A stretch of 64,000 bases of DNA from Adenanthera pavonina. Taxonomy: Eukaryota > Streptophyta > Magnoliopsida > Fabales > Fabaceae. The notes below the pieces were generated by a model, which had not been told where the DNA came from, made no database searches, and was given only the letters and a program-made list of their open reading frames with translations. The DNA is taken from positions 40,069,001 through 40,133,000 of the forward strand of contig JAIVEN010000002.1 in the NCBI GenBank assembly GCA_026686845.1, read 5' to 3'. The position numbers were made by a program, and so were the translations under genes. Positions within the stretch are counted from its first letter, which is position 1. Each line of letters opens with the position of its first letter. This document shows, piece by piece, positions 21,859 through 34,105 of the stretch.

Positions 21859-24800
21859 ATGGCTGTAGTAGATGTAAATTCTCAAGTTGGGAGACCTCTC
21901 CTTCATCTTTTGGATGATGCTGATCGTAATCTTTCTCTCTCTCTCTCTCTATATTTATATATATTCTTTCTTGAAATTCGCTTTGCTTCATTGTCAAAAG
22001 GAAACCAATAAGCTTTTTTTATAGTCATTTATACGAATATATATATGATACGCTTATATTGCCAAAAGGAAAAAGCATTTATGATGCATCCCTTAGAAAT
22101 AATTTTAGTTTTCAAGGTTCTTCATGTAAATTTTGTCGACAAAGGGAATTTGAGTGTAATTTTCCCTACATAAAAATTCTAATTCGATCCAAAAGATCTT
22201 CGAGTCCCTATGTCACTCTAATTATATGGCCATCAATTAACTTGTTTCAGAAGAACGAAGAGATGAATACCTGAGGCTATGCGTTCCCCTTCAGAAAGCA
22301 GCTTTGAAAGGTGATTGGAAAACAGCAGAACTCATCTTAGAGCAAGACTGGACTCTAGTTCGCACCGCCATAACCAAGGGGTGGGCGACGACCCTCCACA
22401 TGGCGGCTGGAGCAAACCAAGTTCGATTTGTGGAGGAGCTAGTGAGGAAGATGAATCCAGAAGATTTGGAATTGCGTGACCAAGAGGGGAACACTGCCTT
22501 CTGCTTTGCTGCAGTAACAGGGAATTTGCAGGTTGTGGAGATAATGCTGAGAAGAAATGAGATGTTGCCAAAAATAAGAGGTGGCAAAGGAAAAACTGCT
22601 CTTCACATGGCCGCTTTCCAAGGAAGAAGAGATATGGCTTGCTATCTGTACCCTACAACTATTGATGTTTTTGAAGATATTGACTGGATCGAACTGTTCT
22701 CCTGCTGTGTCTACACTGAAATCTATGGTATGTATACACTACCCTATTTTCTTATGTGTCATTTAAAAAATACAATTAATATATTAAAATTTATTTTAAA
22801 TTTCTTAACATGCTCTTTAATAAATAGAATGATAAGAAAAAATAATTAATATCTTTTTTAACTTTTAAAAAGATAAATAAGTGTATAATTGGAAAAACAG
22901 TAATTAATATTGCTTTGAAATTTAAAAGTGATAGTTAAATAAAAATAAAAATTTCCTTCAAAAGTGACAAATAAAAAGAAAAAAAGGGAGTATTTAGTTT
23001 GATCCTAATAATTACAAGACCCTTTTTTAAAGTTTTTCATGGTCCCTAATATAAGTTTCTTTATAAAATGTGTGAAACATTTATTAATTCTTTTTTCAAA
23101 TATACTCTTCATAATTATTGTATTAGAAATAGGGTTTTTTATTTTCTCTTCTATGTGCTGAAGAAGAGAGTTAATTTTGTTGACTTTAATTAAAGGTAAT
23201 TTTGAAATGTTGTGATAGTTTTTGAGAAAAAACAAAAAAAAGATGTTCAACTAATTTTAAACGCTTTTATTAGTCTATGTTATTTAGTCAAAATCATCTT
23301 ATAAAAAGAACAATGCAGTATAATGTATATTACTAAGTGTGTGTTTAAAGATATCTCTAGCTAAGATGCATGGATATTTGTGACACGTATATAAGCCATG
23401 ATAATGTGTGTGTGTGTGTGTGTGTATGCAGATTTAGCCTTGAAGTTGCTGAAACAACAACCAGATCTGGCTTTTAAGAGGAATGAAGCAAACAAGGAGA
23501 CAGCATTGCATATATTGGCTCGAAAGCGGCTCATGAAGTCAAGTAGGCGTCAAAGATCACAAATTACCAAAAATTAATACAGTGAATCCGTTTCTTATCT
23601 TCACTTCCCTTCCATTGATCTATAAACTTTTGGCATGTATTTTTATTTAGCCAGTTTACCAATTTGCTTGGTCAGCAACATTAAGGATATTAGTTGTTAT
23701 TTAATAAGACAGTTGATTTACTAATAATTAAACAAATCATAGTGTTGTGGCTACTACAATTTTGTGAATTTTCTAACAAAATGTTTTCAGTTTTGATAGT
23801 CTTGCTTTGATTTCTCACTTAACCAAATGGTCAAATTGTACCATTTCCTAGGTTTGAAGAAAACTCATCAACTTCAACTTGTAAAATGCCTGATGAATAT
23901 ATTTCTTAGTCGAGGTAGCACTGTGATTGTGCACAATATAAGAGTGCCTTCACAAGCAATATTTAATGCCGTAGAAGTTGATAATTCTGAGTTTGTAGCT
24001 GAGCTTATCAGTGCTTACCCCGATTTGATTCGGGAAGTGGATGAGAGAAATCGAAGCATAATTCACACTGTGGTTTTGCATCGTCGTGCTGATATCTTCA
24101 ATCTCATACATGATATTGGCCCAATCAAAGATTTCATAGTATGCTTTCTTGATAAAGAAGATCAAAGCAATTTATTGCATATGGCTGCAAAATTAGCCCC
24201 ACCTGATGGATTAAACTTAGTTTCTGGAGCAGCTTTTCAAATGACCCTGGAGTTATTATGGTTTGAGGTATTTTGCTATTAACCATGAACTTCTATTTTC
24301 TTTTGCTTTTATCCTGATCAGAAAGCTTTATGGTTCTTACTTATGTTTACATTTAATTTTATGTTTGATTGATATATAGTTCAAAAGTTGTAATGGAATC
24401 TTTGTATTTTTAAAAAACAAATTTTCTGTTGGTTTTATTTTCATTAAATCTCCATCGTGTTGTTTAAATTTTTATTGATATATATATATATATATCCAAC
24501 TATTATTTTCTTAATCTTGTAAAAATTTGTATCATTTATATTACTCCCTTCAATCTTTAATATAAGTCACTATCAACTACTTCATTAAAATTAGGAAAAG
24601 TTTGTTGTATCATTAAAATTATCTTAAAAATAATGTAGTTTCTATCTTTATTTCCTAATAAATATCATAAATTTAAAAAATCTACTTTGTCGCTCATAAT
24701 TAAATAAGGATATTTTTAAAATAATATAATTAATATTTGAAAAATCTATAGAATGTGACTTATAGATATGACTACAAAAAGTTTCTAGAATATAATTAAT

Positions 24801-25795
24801 AAAAAGGATTTCAAGCCATTTGACTAAGGGCTAGACACATGCCCTTATGAGTGAATTTCACTCTACCTTGTTTCACTCTTTTTGTTGGTATGAATTGATA
24901 AATTTAGATCGTCAACCTCTCTCACACACACATATATTTGATTGCTTTGGTAGAATGCAACATTACAGCAGATAAAGGTCCAATTATGTGGATTGAATTA
25001 AAAATTTGTAATTTTAATTATAAGGAATCAATAAAACTTTTAAACTACGAAAATTAAATGAGTTAAATTTCAAAGGGGATTGAGCTATTCAGCCTTTGAT
25101 CATTGTTATTTTACGCATCATTTCAAAATGACAGCTTCTAATTAAATATACACGACATTACACACCCTTTGACATGACAGGAGGTGAAGAAGATAATGCC
25201 GCCAACATTCATTGAAATGAAGAACACTAAAGGATTGACTCCTCGCCAATTATTCACCCAGGAGCACAAAGAGTTAATAAGCATAGCAGAATCTTGGATG
25301 AAAAAATCAGCTAACTCTTTCATGGTTGTTTCCTCTCTTATCGCAACTGGAGTGTTTTCTGCTGCATTCACCATACCAGGTGGTCTTGATGACTTCACAG
25401 CAAAGCCTAATTACTTGAAGACACCAACATTCCTGATTTTTGCTATACATGATGCAATTGCATTAATTTCATCCTCAGCCTCCATATTAATTTTCTTATC
25501 TATCATTGTCTCACGCTATACAGAAGATGATTTTTCCAAGTCACTGCCCTTCAAGTTGATATTTGGACTAGTCACATTATTCATCTCCTTGATAAGCATG
25601 ATGGTAGCATTTAGTAGTGCATTTTTCGTTATGTATTACTCAAGCTTAATGTGGGTTCCTAAGTTGATTCTTGGGCTGTCTTTCCTACCTGCAACCTTAT
25701 TTGCAATTCTGCTATTTCCAATCTGGTCAGATATAGTCCATGTGACCAACTCTTACAGGAATCTTTTTCGGCGAAGTGAACATATGCTTCACTAG
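21859..25795 (+). CDS. Ankyrin-repeat/PGG-domain membrane protein (ITN1/ACD6-like)
   Basis: Five exons: 21859-21925, 22251-22727, 23432-23542, 23852-24267 and 25181-25795; all introns are GT-AG and phases agree, giving 561 residues. Residues about 36-170 form ankyrin repeats ('TTLHMAAGANQVRFVEEL', 'NTAFCFAAVTGNLQVVEIML', 'KTALHMAAFQGRRDMACYLY'). Exon 4 holds the 'YPDLIREVDERNRSIIH' and 'LLHMAAKLAPPD' segments typical of the family. Exon 5 holds the PGG domain: 'GLTPRQLFTQEHKELI', a first membrane segment (403-422) ending in Pro-Gly-Gly (423-425), then segments near 439-466, 479-510 and 515-539. Relatives in Arabidopsis act at membranes in salt and defence signalling; the role here is inferred from family only. 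No stop or frameshift is seen, so it is probably intact. The intron-2 acceptor and the exon-3 donor (GTAGGC) are the weakest splice sites. It is the only host gene in the window. Confidence 0.9.
21934..21950 (+). repeat. CT microsatellite in intron 1
   Basis: A TC dinucleotide run just after the exon-1 donor at 21926, followed by TA-rich text. Confidence 0.9.
23405..23425 (+). repeat. TG microsatellite beside the exon-3 acceptor
   Basis: About ten TG units end five bases before the AG (23430-23431) of the exon-3 acceptor, replacing the usual pyrimidine tract. Confidence 0.9.
24477..24495 (+). repeat. AT microsatellite in intron 4
   Basis: An AT dinucleotide run of about 19 bases in the 913-bp intron between exons 4 and 5. 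Confidence 0.9.
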
Positions 25796-26859
25796 AAAAA
25801 GTATATATAAGGTTGTCATTACGAATGATGGAACTCTTCTAGTAATGTACTCACGTAGTCTTCGTCTTGAATTAATAAGGAACCACCTTTTTCAATTTTG
25901 TGGTGGTAATGCATCTCTAAATTTTCATAATTTTTGTTGGGTCAAACTGAAACATTATATATGATCAGTCCCATTCTAATATGCTTAATGAAAACTCTAC
26001 TATCTATCACATTTTAGTCAATACCATTATATAGAGAGATATATATATATATAACATAAGCCTGGCCTAGAGATTGACGTGTGGATTCTCTGCTTTTTTT
26101 TATGCGCTGTTTTATCATATATTTGTTCTTCGATACTAGTAAGAAAAAATACCTTCAAATTTTGAATCCTCTTGCATGCGGGTTAAGATTACAAAGAGCA
26201 CCACATTGTACTTTTCTAGGGACTTTTCTTTTTTAAAATATAATTTTCCATTTTTTTGGGTAAAAACGATATCATAATATTAAATTTTAAAATAAAATAT
26301 TAGTTTAGAATACGGGAAGAAAAAGGAAAGGAAACAACCTACGAGGTTCCTAGCTAATATAAAAAATAACAGGGTTAAGGGACCAAGGCAATGAGCCTCC
26401 ATCTATAAAAGCATAGGAAAAGGAGGAATAGTTAGAAAGAACAACCAAAGGACAAGCTTGAGGAGGAAGGATGAAATTCTAATGAAGGATCCAGTCCCCT
26501 TAACCCTTCCACCTTTATACAAGATATTTTTATAATGAATACATTAAAGTATCAAATTTATCCACTTACCTCCCAAAAAACAGAGGCAAATAGAGGTAAG
26601 ATGTTCAAGACTTTCAAACTATAGCTAATAGCTAGATATATAAAAATGAAGAAAGATGATGAAAGGAGTATGAACAAAGAAATCAACAAAAGAAAAATGA
26701 AGGGTGAGATGAGAAGCATGAGAGACACAATATTATTAGAGAAGTATTGTTGTGGGGATACAACAAAAAAAACAATTGCACTTCAGAAAGCAAAGGAAAG
26801 AACTAGATGTGAGAGATAATTATAGTCTGTTCTCTTCTGTCAATATGTATCATGTCCCA
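25796..26859. other. Downstream region of the ankyrin gene
   Basis: Contains the 3' untranslated region of the gene (end not placed) and AT-rich intergenic sequence with an AT run near 26037-26052. No gene or recognisable element end before the LTR at 26860. Confidence 0.5.
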
Positions 26860-27530
26860 TGTAACACCCTACCAAGAAAACCCAAAATTCTCTTCAAAAA
26901 CCGGACATAAGAGCATAAATGACTCAAAAATGTAGAGCGTCCCCAGGTGACAATGGTTTCTAGACAAAAAGAGGAGCATGGTGCTATGGCTTGGACTGTA
27001 ACAATCTACTCCCAAAAGACCTCAAAATCAACACTGAAGACATTAGAAACCACTAGAAAACACAAACATGGCGAACAGAGTTTGGGGCTATGGCTTGCTC
27101 TAGGTCGCTCTTATCCCAATCTAACTATAAACACTAATTTCACTCAAATCCATCCACTATGGATATTTTGGACACCCGACACTATTTTTTGACCAAAACT
27201 CAAACCTTAAATACCCCAATTGCCACTAAAGGCAACTTGGCAATTATAGACCATTCACACAGGTCCCATTTAACAAAAATAACTTATCCAAGGAGGTTTC
27301 ATCCCAAAGAAACTACTCCTCCGGGCGTTAACTCCCTTGAGCCCTAATCCTACCTAATAGGCTATATGCCCCCAAACCACACATCCAAGGCCTAAAACCA
27401 TTTTAAGCTCACACACATGATCATCTAGGCTCAACAATGCACTCCAACATACCCAACACATAATGACTCATATCGGGGTCCAGAGTTACATTACATATAC
27501 ATGGATCATATAGGGACATACAACCATACC

Positions 27531-28102
27531 TCATCATCCTTATCAAATAATCACATACATCACTATACTCCCAGAAATACACAAAATAAGCGAAACAAGA
27601 AACACTACTCTTCTTGGTACAATACATTACATAAATCGAATGGTAGAACTACCAGTTACACTTGTAATTCCTGAAAGCAGAGAGGCCTACGACTCCTTGG
27701 TCTTCTCTGGATTAGTACTAGAGTATTTGCCTAAAATGTTAACTATAGAAGGTGCGAGACAATGTCTTAGTAACTAGAAAAGCACACCACATACAACAGA
27801 TAATTGTTAGAATAGCTCATCATCCTTATCACATAATCACATACATCACTATACTCTCAGAAATACACAAAATAAGCGAAACAAGAAACACTACTCTACT
27901 TGGTACAATACATTACATAAATCGAATGGTAGAACTACCAGTTACGCTTGTAATTCCTGAAAGTAGAGAGGTCTACGACTCCTTGGTCTTCTCTGGATTA
28001 GTACTAGAGTATTTGCCTAAAATGTTAACTATAGAAGGTGCGAGACAATGTCTTAGTAACTAGAAAAGCACACCACATACAACAGATAATTATTAGAATA
28101 GC
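27531..28102 (+). repeat. 286-bp tandem duplication
   Basis: Unit 1 is 27531-27816 and unit 2 is 27817-28102, with about seven differences counted by eye (roughly 2.5 percent). Each unit ends with the first 12 bases of the copia-type LTR (TGTTAGAATAGC at 27805, TATTAGAATAGC at 28091), so the duplication happened after that LTR had inserted. Confidence 0.95.
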
Positions 28103-29184
28103 TGGCTTCCCAAGAAGGGGTGAATTGGGAAGTTCAAAATTTTTCTACAAAAATGTAAGTTTATGGTGAAAGCAAAAGTTTGCAAAAAAAACTGAGTGCA
28201 GTGAAAATGAAAGTAATTGCAAGGTAAGGGAAGAAAGAACTTAGTAATTTTTCCTAGTTCGGTCTGATCCACCTGACCTATGTCCAGTCCCCAATCTACC
28301 ACTTGAAATTTTCACTATCTGCAAGAATTCAATTGGCTAATTGTAATGCCTCAGTATAGACTTGTGCTTTATTCCTAGAGTACTCAAATTCTACATTTAA
28401 CACTCTTATAAGTATTTTCCAATTTTTTTTGTGACTTCTTTCACAAAGAATCCTTCTTCCAAATGAAGAAAATTTTTTTACACAAAATAAGTACTCTTTA
28501 GATTAGAGTAGTTATGAAAGTTGAAGTACAATAAATGCAGTATAAGAGTGAAAAAGCTTTGTCTAATAAATTCAATAGGGTTTCAATAAAAATAGACTTA
28601 AATTCATTGCCCACAATTTCAAATGAAGTTATATTTATAGATTTGTGACTTAACTAGTCATTAGACATAAGATCTAGCAGTTAGAAAATTTAACCAATAG
28701 TTACTCTGCACAAAGAGTCATTCACCAACTGCATTTTATGCATTTGACATGCCAAAAATTTAACCAATAATTTTGGGGTACAACAGACGAATTTCAACAT
28801 TAAACTTCAACATTCGTCTGTTCAAGAATGAAATTCAAATTTTGAGTTTGTTAAAATTATCCCTTGTTAGAACGTACAAATTTTGATATTGAAAGTGCAT
28901 ATATTGAGTTTGAACAATTGTCTTGTATTTTCATAGTGCACTTGAAATTCGAATTTCAGAAGCTGAAATTCATCTTTTAGAGACTTATTCAACATGACAC
29001 AAAAGCTCTTCTCAATTAAATTTGAATTTTGAACTACAAAGTTTGTTTGTCAGAGGCATGTTCTAATGAGACCCAAGTTTTAAATTGAAAATTTACACTT
29101 TGAAGTCCAAAGTTAGTCTATCAAAGAGGATGACTTTGAACTATTTTTGAATTTCACCAACATTCAAATCACTACTACAAAAAT

Positions 29185-29465
29185 GGGCTTTCTAGGCGGT
29201 TATTTTTTGCTTTTCTTTGCGGTTATGAACCGCCTACTATCGGAGCGCTATAAAAGGAGGTGACTTTTGTAGGCAGTTATTAACCGCCTAGAAAAATACC
29301 CTTTTGTAGGCGGTTATCTATATAACCGCCTACAAAAGTCGACTTTTGTAGGCGGTTATTCAAATAACGGCCTATAAAAGTGGTCTTTTGTAGGCGGTTA
29401 TCTATATAACCGCCTACAAATGTGTACCTTTATAGGCGGTTATCTAAATAACCGCCTACAAAGGT
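29185..29465. repeat. Left subterminal palindromes of the CACTA element
   Basis: Five or six units pair TAGGCGGTTAT with ATAACCGCCTA around a short spacer, for example at about 29307-29333 and 29391-29418. They are spaced about 50-60 bases apart. In En/Spm-type elements, subterminal repeats bind the transposition protein. Confidence 0.88.
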
Positions 29466-32362
29466 TATCCAACTTTTAAACAAAAAATATTTTGATACTG
29501 GATTAATCCAGTCTTAATATATGTAACCTACTAAATTTTTTGATAAAAAAATTACTATATTAAAAAATATTTACAAATCAATATTAATTTTATTAATAAA
29601 CCAACTAAATTACACACACTAATTCACAAAAGCAAAAAATAGAAAAAATAAAGCCTAGCATACAAGCTAGTTATAACACAAATAGTTTCAAGAGTATTAA
29701 CCTAACAAGTTCCTTGTTCAAATGTCGTGCTTCCAGAAAGCTCAACTTGTGTTGCTACTTCATTAATAGCATATATCACTTGTGGCTTTCCCCTTCTCCC
29801 TGCTTGATCCATTGGGATCCTCTTGTAACTGAAAAGAAATATTTTTATTATAAGTAGATAATCGTTGGCCAAATATAATGGAAGTAATACAAGATAAAAA
29901 ATAAATGCAGGCAAGTATGTACCAAATCAGTATATGGAGCCAATATGCCACTAAAACATTTACTTGCAATCAAAATTAACTGAACAAATAGAAAAACTTC
30001 ATGAGGTTAACTTCAAAGTTATAAGAAATAGCAATAGAAAATATGAGCAGCACAAAATATTCTACCATGTTAGGTCTTCTATTGGGCTTTCTAAGAAACA
30101 ACATACAGCTCCTCTTATCAACCCAACTAATTGTCGTTAGCTCAAATCCTTATAAAACAAGACTCTGTCAATTATGTAATTGAAACATGATAGGTTAGAG
30201 CACATATGGTTTTTAATGGGGCATGGAAGATGAGGTTTTATTCCAAAAGTTCCTTTGACATTAGATGAATGAGGTTTAATCATCTCTCGTCTAGAAAGCC
30301 CAAAGTCATTTACCTACCAAGAAAAGGAGATTTGCAGTATCCCTCAACATCCCCACCTAAGATGGAACATGTTCATGCAATGTACGAAATTCTAAATAGG
30401 AAGGAATTCACATGTTCTTTGGCAAAAAGTTAGATTCTGCTATGAGATTTGTAAGGGAGGGCATTAATGTATCATACATATAGCATACACTGATATTGGT
30501 GCGTTGCAGAATAAGGACTAGTTCCTATGATGTAAGAAAACTGGACCACTAAGGTGTTCCTTTGGGAAGCTGCAAAGCATCAACTACATGTAAATATTAC
30601 AATTTGAATAGAGAAAATGACAGTTAAAAGACTTAAATTAATGATAATTAGGGACTTTAAAAGTTAAATTTCTTAAGGACCATAAAAACAAATTACTGTG
30701 AGTACTTACTTTTTAAAGTTACAATTCTTTTAGTAGTACAATGGAAGGTGCTATAACAAAAGGCAAAATCCATGGATGGCAAGTCTATGACCGAAGCAAA
30801 ACTAATCTTTTCTTCAAAGCAAGTCCTCCAATTAATAAGAAAACAAGCAATAAGACCTTAATTTTATAAACTAGCAAAAAGAGATAAGTCTATACATAGC
30901 TAATAAATAAGCAATGTACACAAGCCCAACAGCCCTAGTAGAGTATATATCAATGGAGGCACAAAACTTAAATCTGCATGAAGCAAATACCTGTTCAACT
31001 ATTACTTCATGGGCAAACAATTCTCCAACCTTCACTATCATTAGAACTATCTAAACTATCATGGCTTTACTGTGAAACTTTTTGAGGCTGTAGAAAAATA
31101 AATTTGAGATATTAAGACTTTGCAGCAAATTAACTAAGTATATTGCTATGTGGGCAACAAGGAGCTACCCCGTCAACTGGGGAGCCAATGCAGACAACAA
31201 AGAATACTGCCTTAATAAAAAAAATAGTATCTTGGAAGAAGCCCACCCAACGCAAGGAAAGCTGAAAAAGAAAGTAAGAAACAAATGCCTAACGCCCCAT
31301 TTCTTTCTTTCTTTTTTCTTTTTTTGGGGGGGCGGGGGGACAAACCCCCCATTCCTATGTCCACAAATCTAGACTTAATCCAGTCCTCACCCAAGGCTAA
31401 GTGAAAATTCACGACCCCACATCCCAGCTTGTATCATAGAGAATCATTCACCCATCAAAAAAGAGGTAGTTTGAACATTATAGGAAATATTGTAATTCTA
31501 TAAAAAAAAAATGGATTGTTCGGCTTCTTAATTCACCTTTATGGCTGAATGTTTGGCCATGAAAAGAGGTGTTCACCCTTTTAAGACTTGAGGCATCACC
31601 TATGATCGATCACTATATGTATATCTTTAAGGATATATATTTCATCTACTTAAGACATATGTATATCCCTATATTCTAAGGAATTAACAACATGCCATTA
31701 ATTCTATCTGTAAAGATAAGTCACATGACATTGTGTAGTCCACTATATGCTATAATAGATCAGAGCTAGGTTTTTCTTTCGGTAACTTAGAGGTCACCAT
31801 GTTTTCTTTACGCCAGCTAACAAATAATTAAATAATACGTATATGCTTTCACTTAGTTTTAAGGTGGTGACATTCCCAGACACAAAACCCTTTTATTATG
31901 CTAGTACTTATCCTTCTCTATATCTCCGTTCCTCATATTAATTGAATTTGTTTTTACCTTTCTGATAGAAAAGACAATTATAATTATAAATATTAAAATT
32001 CCAAAACCTTCTTTTCAAACCGACATTATATTTATATCACAAACCCATGAAATGCAATAATCGAAAATAGCCAGAAAAGTAAAGTCATCTCACAGGCTTA
32101 CCCTTAACCATTTATCAAGTCAGAGAATCAAAATAGAAGATTCAGCAACCGCACAACATTGAGAGTGATTTGAACAACCTCCTAAAAGTTATAGAAGTAC
32201 TCTTTAGTGTGATAAGTGAGGAGAATAATTCTCTTATCTACTTTATTTTAACATCCTAGTTATATTACTAATAACTTTGTTTTCTGAAAAAAAAAAAGAG
32301 AAGTTTCAGCTGGTGGTCAAGCTGTAAGCCTTTCACCGAAAACAGAGAATGAAAAATTTTAC

Positions 32363-32546
32363 CTTTGGCTCAGAGGACGATGAAGAGATAGCGCAGCGCT
32401 CGAAACTCTCGATGGCTTCTTGAGACAATAGCGAAGGTGCGAACGTTGCTTCTTGGATTCGGTTAATCTGCTGATTCAGTCCAGTCACGAGCTTAATGTC
32501 AGGAGGTGATGCGGAACTCTGAACTCCAACAACTGTCTGAATAATG
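32363..32546 (-). pseudogene. Exon-like fragment inside the CACTA element
   Basis: Read on the minus strand, 184 bases lie between a good acceptor (TTTTTTGACAG) and a donor (GTAAAAT) and are open for 61 codons: 'IIQTVVGVQSSASPPDIKLV', 'TGLNQQINRIQEATFAPSLL', 'SQEAIESFERCAISSSSSEP'. It looks more complex and protein-like than its AT-rich surroundings and is GC-richer. I do not recognise the family. It could be a captured host exon or part of the element's own gene. Together with 32641-32870 it suggests the start of a spliced transcript. Confidence 0.5.
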
Positions 32547-32640
32547 CTGTCAAAAAATATTGTAATGCCTCCTTGCTAATCTAATTACTTCATCATTTTC
32601 AAGGATACTTGAACTCAACAAACTTCAAGGGAACAATACC

Positions 32641-32870
32641 TTAGGGTTTCTAGATCAGACTTGCGGGACCCACAAAAAAGCCACAGACTTCGGGATAGAT
32701 CTCTCCTGGGATGAAGAAGCCACGAACTTGGGGAACCCACAGAGATGCCACACGAACTTGGCCGGAGGGAGAGAACTTGGACGCCACGAACGAACTCGTG
32801 AGGAAGCAAGAATGAAACGTGTTTGTGATTGTGGCTTCGAATTGAGGCTGAAATTAAAAACATACACTTG
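32641..32870 (-). other. Possible captured 5' UTR exon in the CACTA element
   Basis: Minus strand: GC-richer than its surroundings and ending 'gaaaccctaag' before GTATTG, the look of a plant 5' UTR with a donor site. About 95 bases of intron-like text separate it from the acceptor at 32547. A 82-codon open frame (32615-32863) crosses the donor and is not called. Confidence 0.35.
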
Positions 32871-32895
32871 TAATTTTTTTTTTCAAAAAAGGGAA

Positions 32896-33175
32896 ATGTT
32901 GGCGGTTATTAGAAAATAACCGCCTACGTTAAAGAATTTTTTTTCAAAAAAATAATAAACATATGCGGTTATTTTTAATAACCGCCAACGTTATTTTTTA
33001 CTCATTTTTGTCTTGGGGGAATAATAGCTATGTAGACGGTTGATTAAATAACCGCCTATAAAAGTGTATCTTTGTATGCGGTTGTAAAAATAACCGCCTA
33101 CAAATCTTTTCCCGCCTTTTTACCTCATTTTTATTTGCGTTTTTTCATATAACCGCCTATAAATATGCGCCAAGA
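32896..33175. repeat. Right subterminal palindromes of the CACTA element
   Basis: Five more diverged units, for example 'ggcggttattagaaaataac' followed by 'cgcctac' at about 32900-32926, 'gcggttatttttaataaccg' at 32965, and 'ataaccgcctat' at about 33048 and 33150. Same core as the left end. Confidence 0.85.
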
Positions 33176-34105
33176 AAACTCATTTCTGTAGTAGTGAATT
33201 TTGACTAGTTTCAAGTGAATTTTGCATACATTCACTCACAATGCTTAACCCAAAATTTGAATTTTAAAACTAAAATTCCTTTGTCAGAAGCAAAACCTTT
33301 ATAACATCAAATTTCACTAAGTAAAGTTCGAATTTTGCACAAAATAAGTATGAGTCAATAGCAAAATTCTTCTGTTAGCCAATATGTCTCAATTCTAACA
33401 CAAGCTAACATTTGATAACTTTCAAATAACATATTCAAACGTTGTGATAACTTAAAAAATAGTAAAGATCAAAGCTTTTTACCCAGATTACAAAAAAGAG
33501 AAATCCTAACAACAAAGTCTTCTTATGTTCTTCATTGGATTTCTTCATTTCATCCTTTCATATTCTTTTAATATTCTTTTTTCCAAGCTCTAGTTGTTGG
33601 AATCATTAAAACTTCTGATTCAACAATAACAACAAGTCTATGCATATATACATATAGTACAATGCTATGCAAAATGTCATGGTATGCATATCTCCCTCAA
33701 ACACAGCTAGAACCATGGATTGACATCATCACAATACATTTCTAACAAGTGATTCCCTTCCATAGCTAGTGAACACTGATTCTTAGACATCACCAAACTC
33801 ACCTCACACTAATGCAATCCAGCCAAAAGTCGCACTAATGCTTAGACCATGGCTCTCCTTCCCCTAGACCACCCGAATCAGTGATGACTTGGGGAAAGTG
33901 CAATCCACTGCCATTAACTCTTTTGGCGACAAGAGATAATTTAGTGGCAGGGATGTATCATCATATCATATCATATCATATCTCATCTCATTATCATCAC
34001 CTAATCCACCATATCTCAATATGCTTAATATGATAATGATGTTCCATGCTGTGCTAACATATTACTATGCAATCATCATCATTATCATAATCATCTATGT
34101 TAGCT

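Larger units (their letters stand above)
29170..33196. mobile_element. Non-autonomous CACTA (CMC-EnSpm) transposon
   Basis: 4027 bp with terminal inverted repeats CACTACTACAAAAATGGGCT at the left and, read inward from the right, CACTACTACAGAAATGAGTT. The 3-bp TSD AAT lies at 29167-29169 and 33197-33199. Both ends carry dense palindromic subterminal repeats. The inner part shows no transposase-like frame, so it would need enzymes supplied in trans. Minus-strand exon-like sequence near the right end (32363-32870) may be captured host sequence. Confidence 0.92.
28091..33625 (-). mobile_element. Solo copia-type LTR (family B), split by CACTA
   Basis: Minus orientation. The left end 'tattagaatagctggcttcc' matches 'tgttagatatgctggcttcc' at 54483, and the right end 'gattcaaca' matches 56106. 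Flanks are ATAAT (28086-28090) and ATAAC (33626-33630), a 5-bp TSD with one change. Without the CACTA element it is about 1505 bp, against 1624 and 1671 for the other two family-B LTRs. No internal sequence is present, so it is a solo LTR inside the family-A LTR of element 3. Confidence 0.88.

Noticed and set aside
25138..25398. 86-codon minus-strand frame opposite exon 5 of the ankyrin gene
   Set aside because: Shadow of a well-supported coding exon.
27752..28063. 103-codon frame in the tandem duplication
   Set aside because: LTR sequence on the opposite strand to the element, open by chance in unit 2 and not in unit 1.
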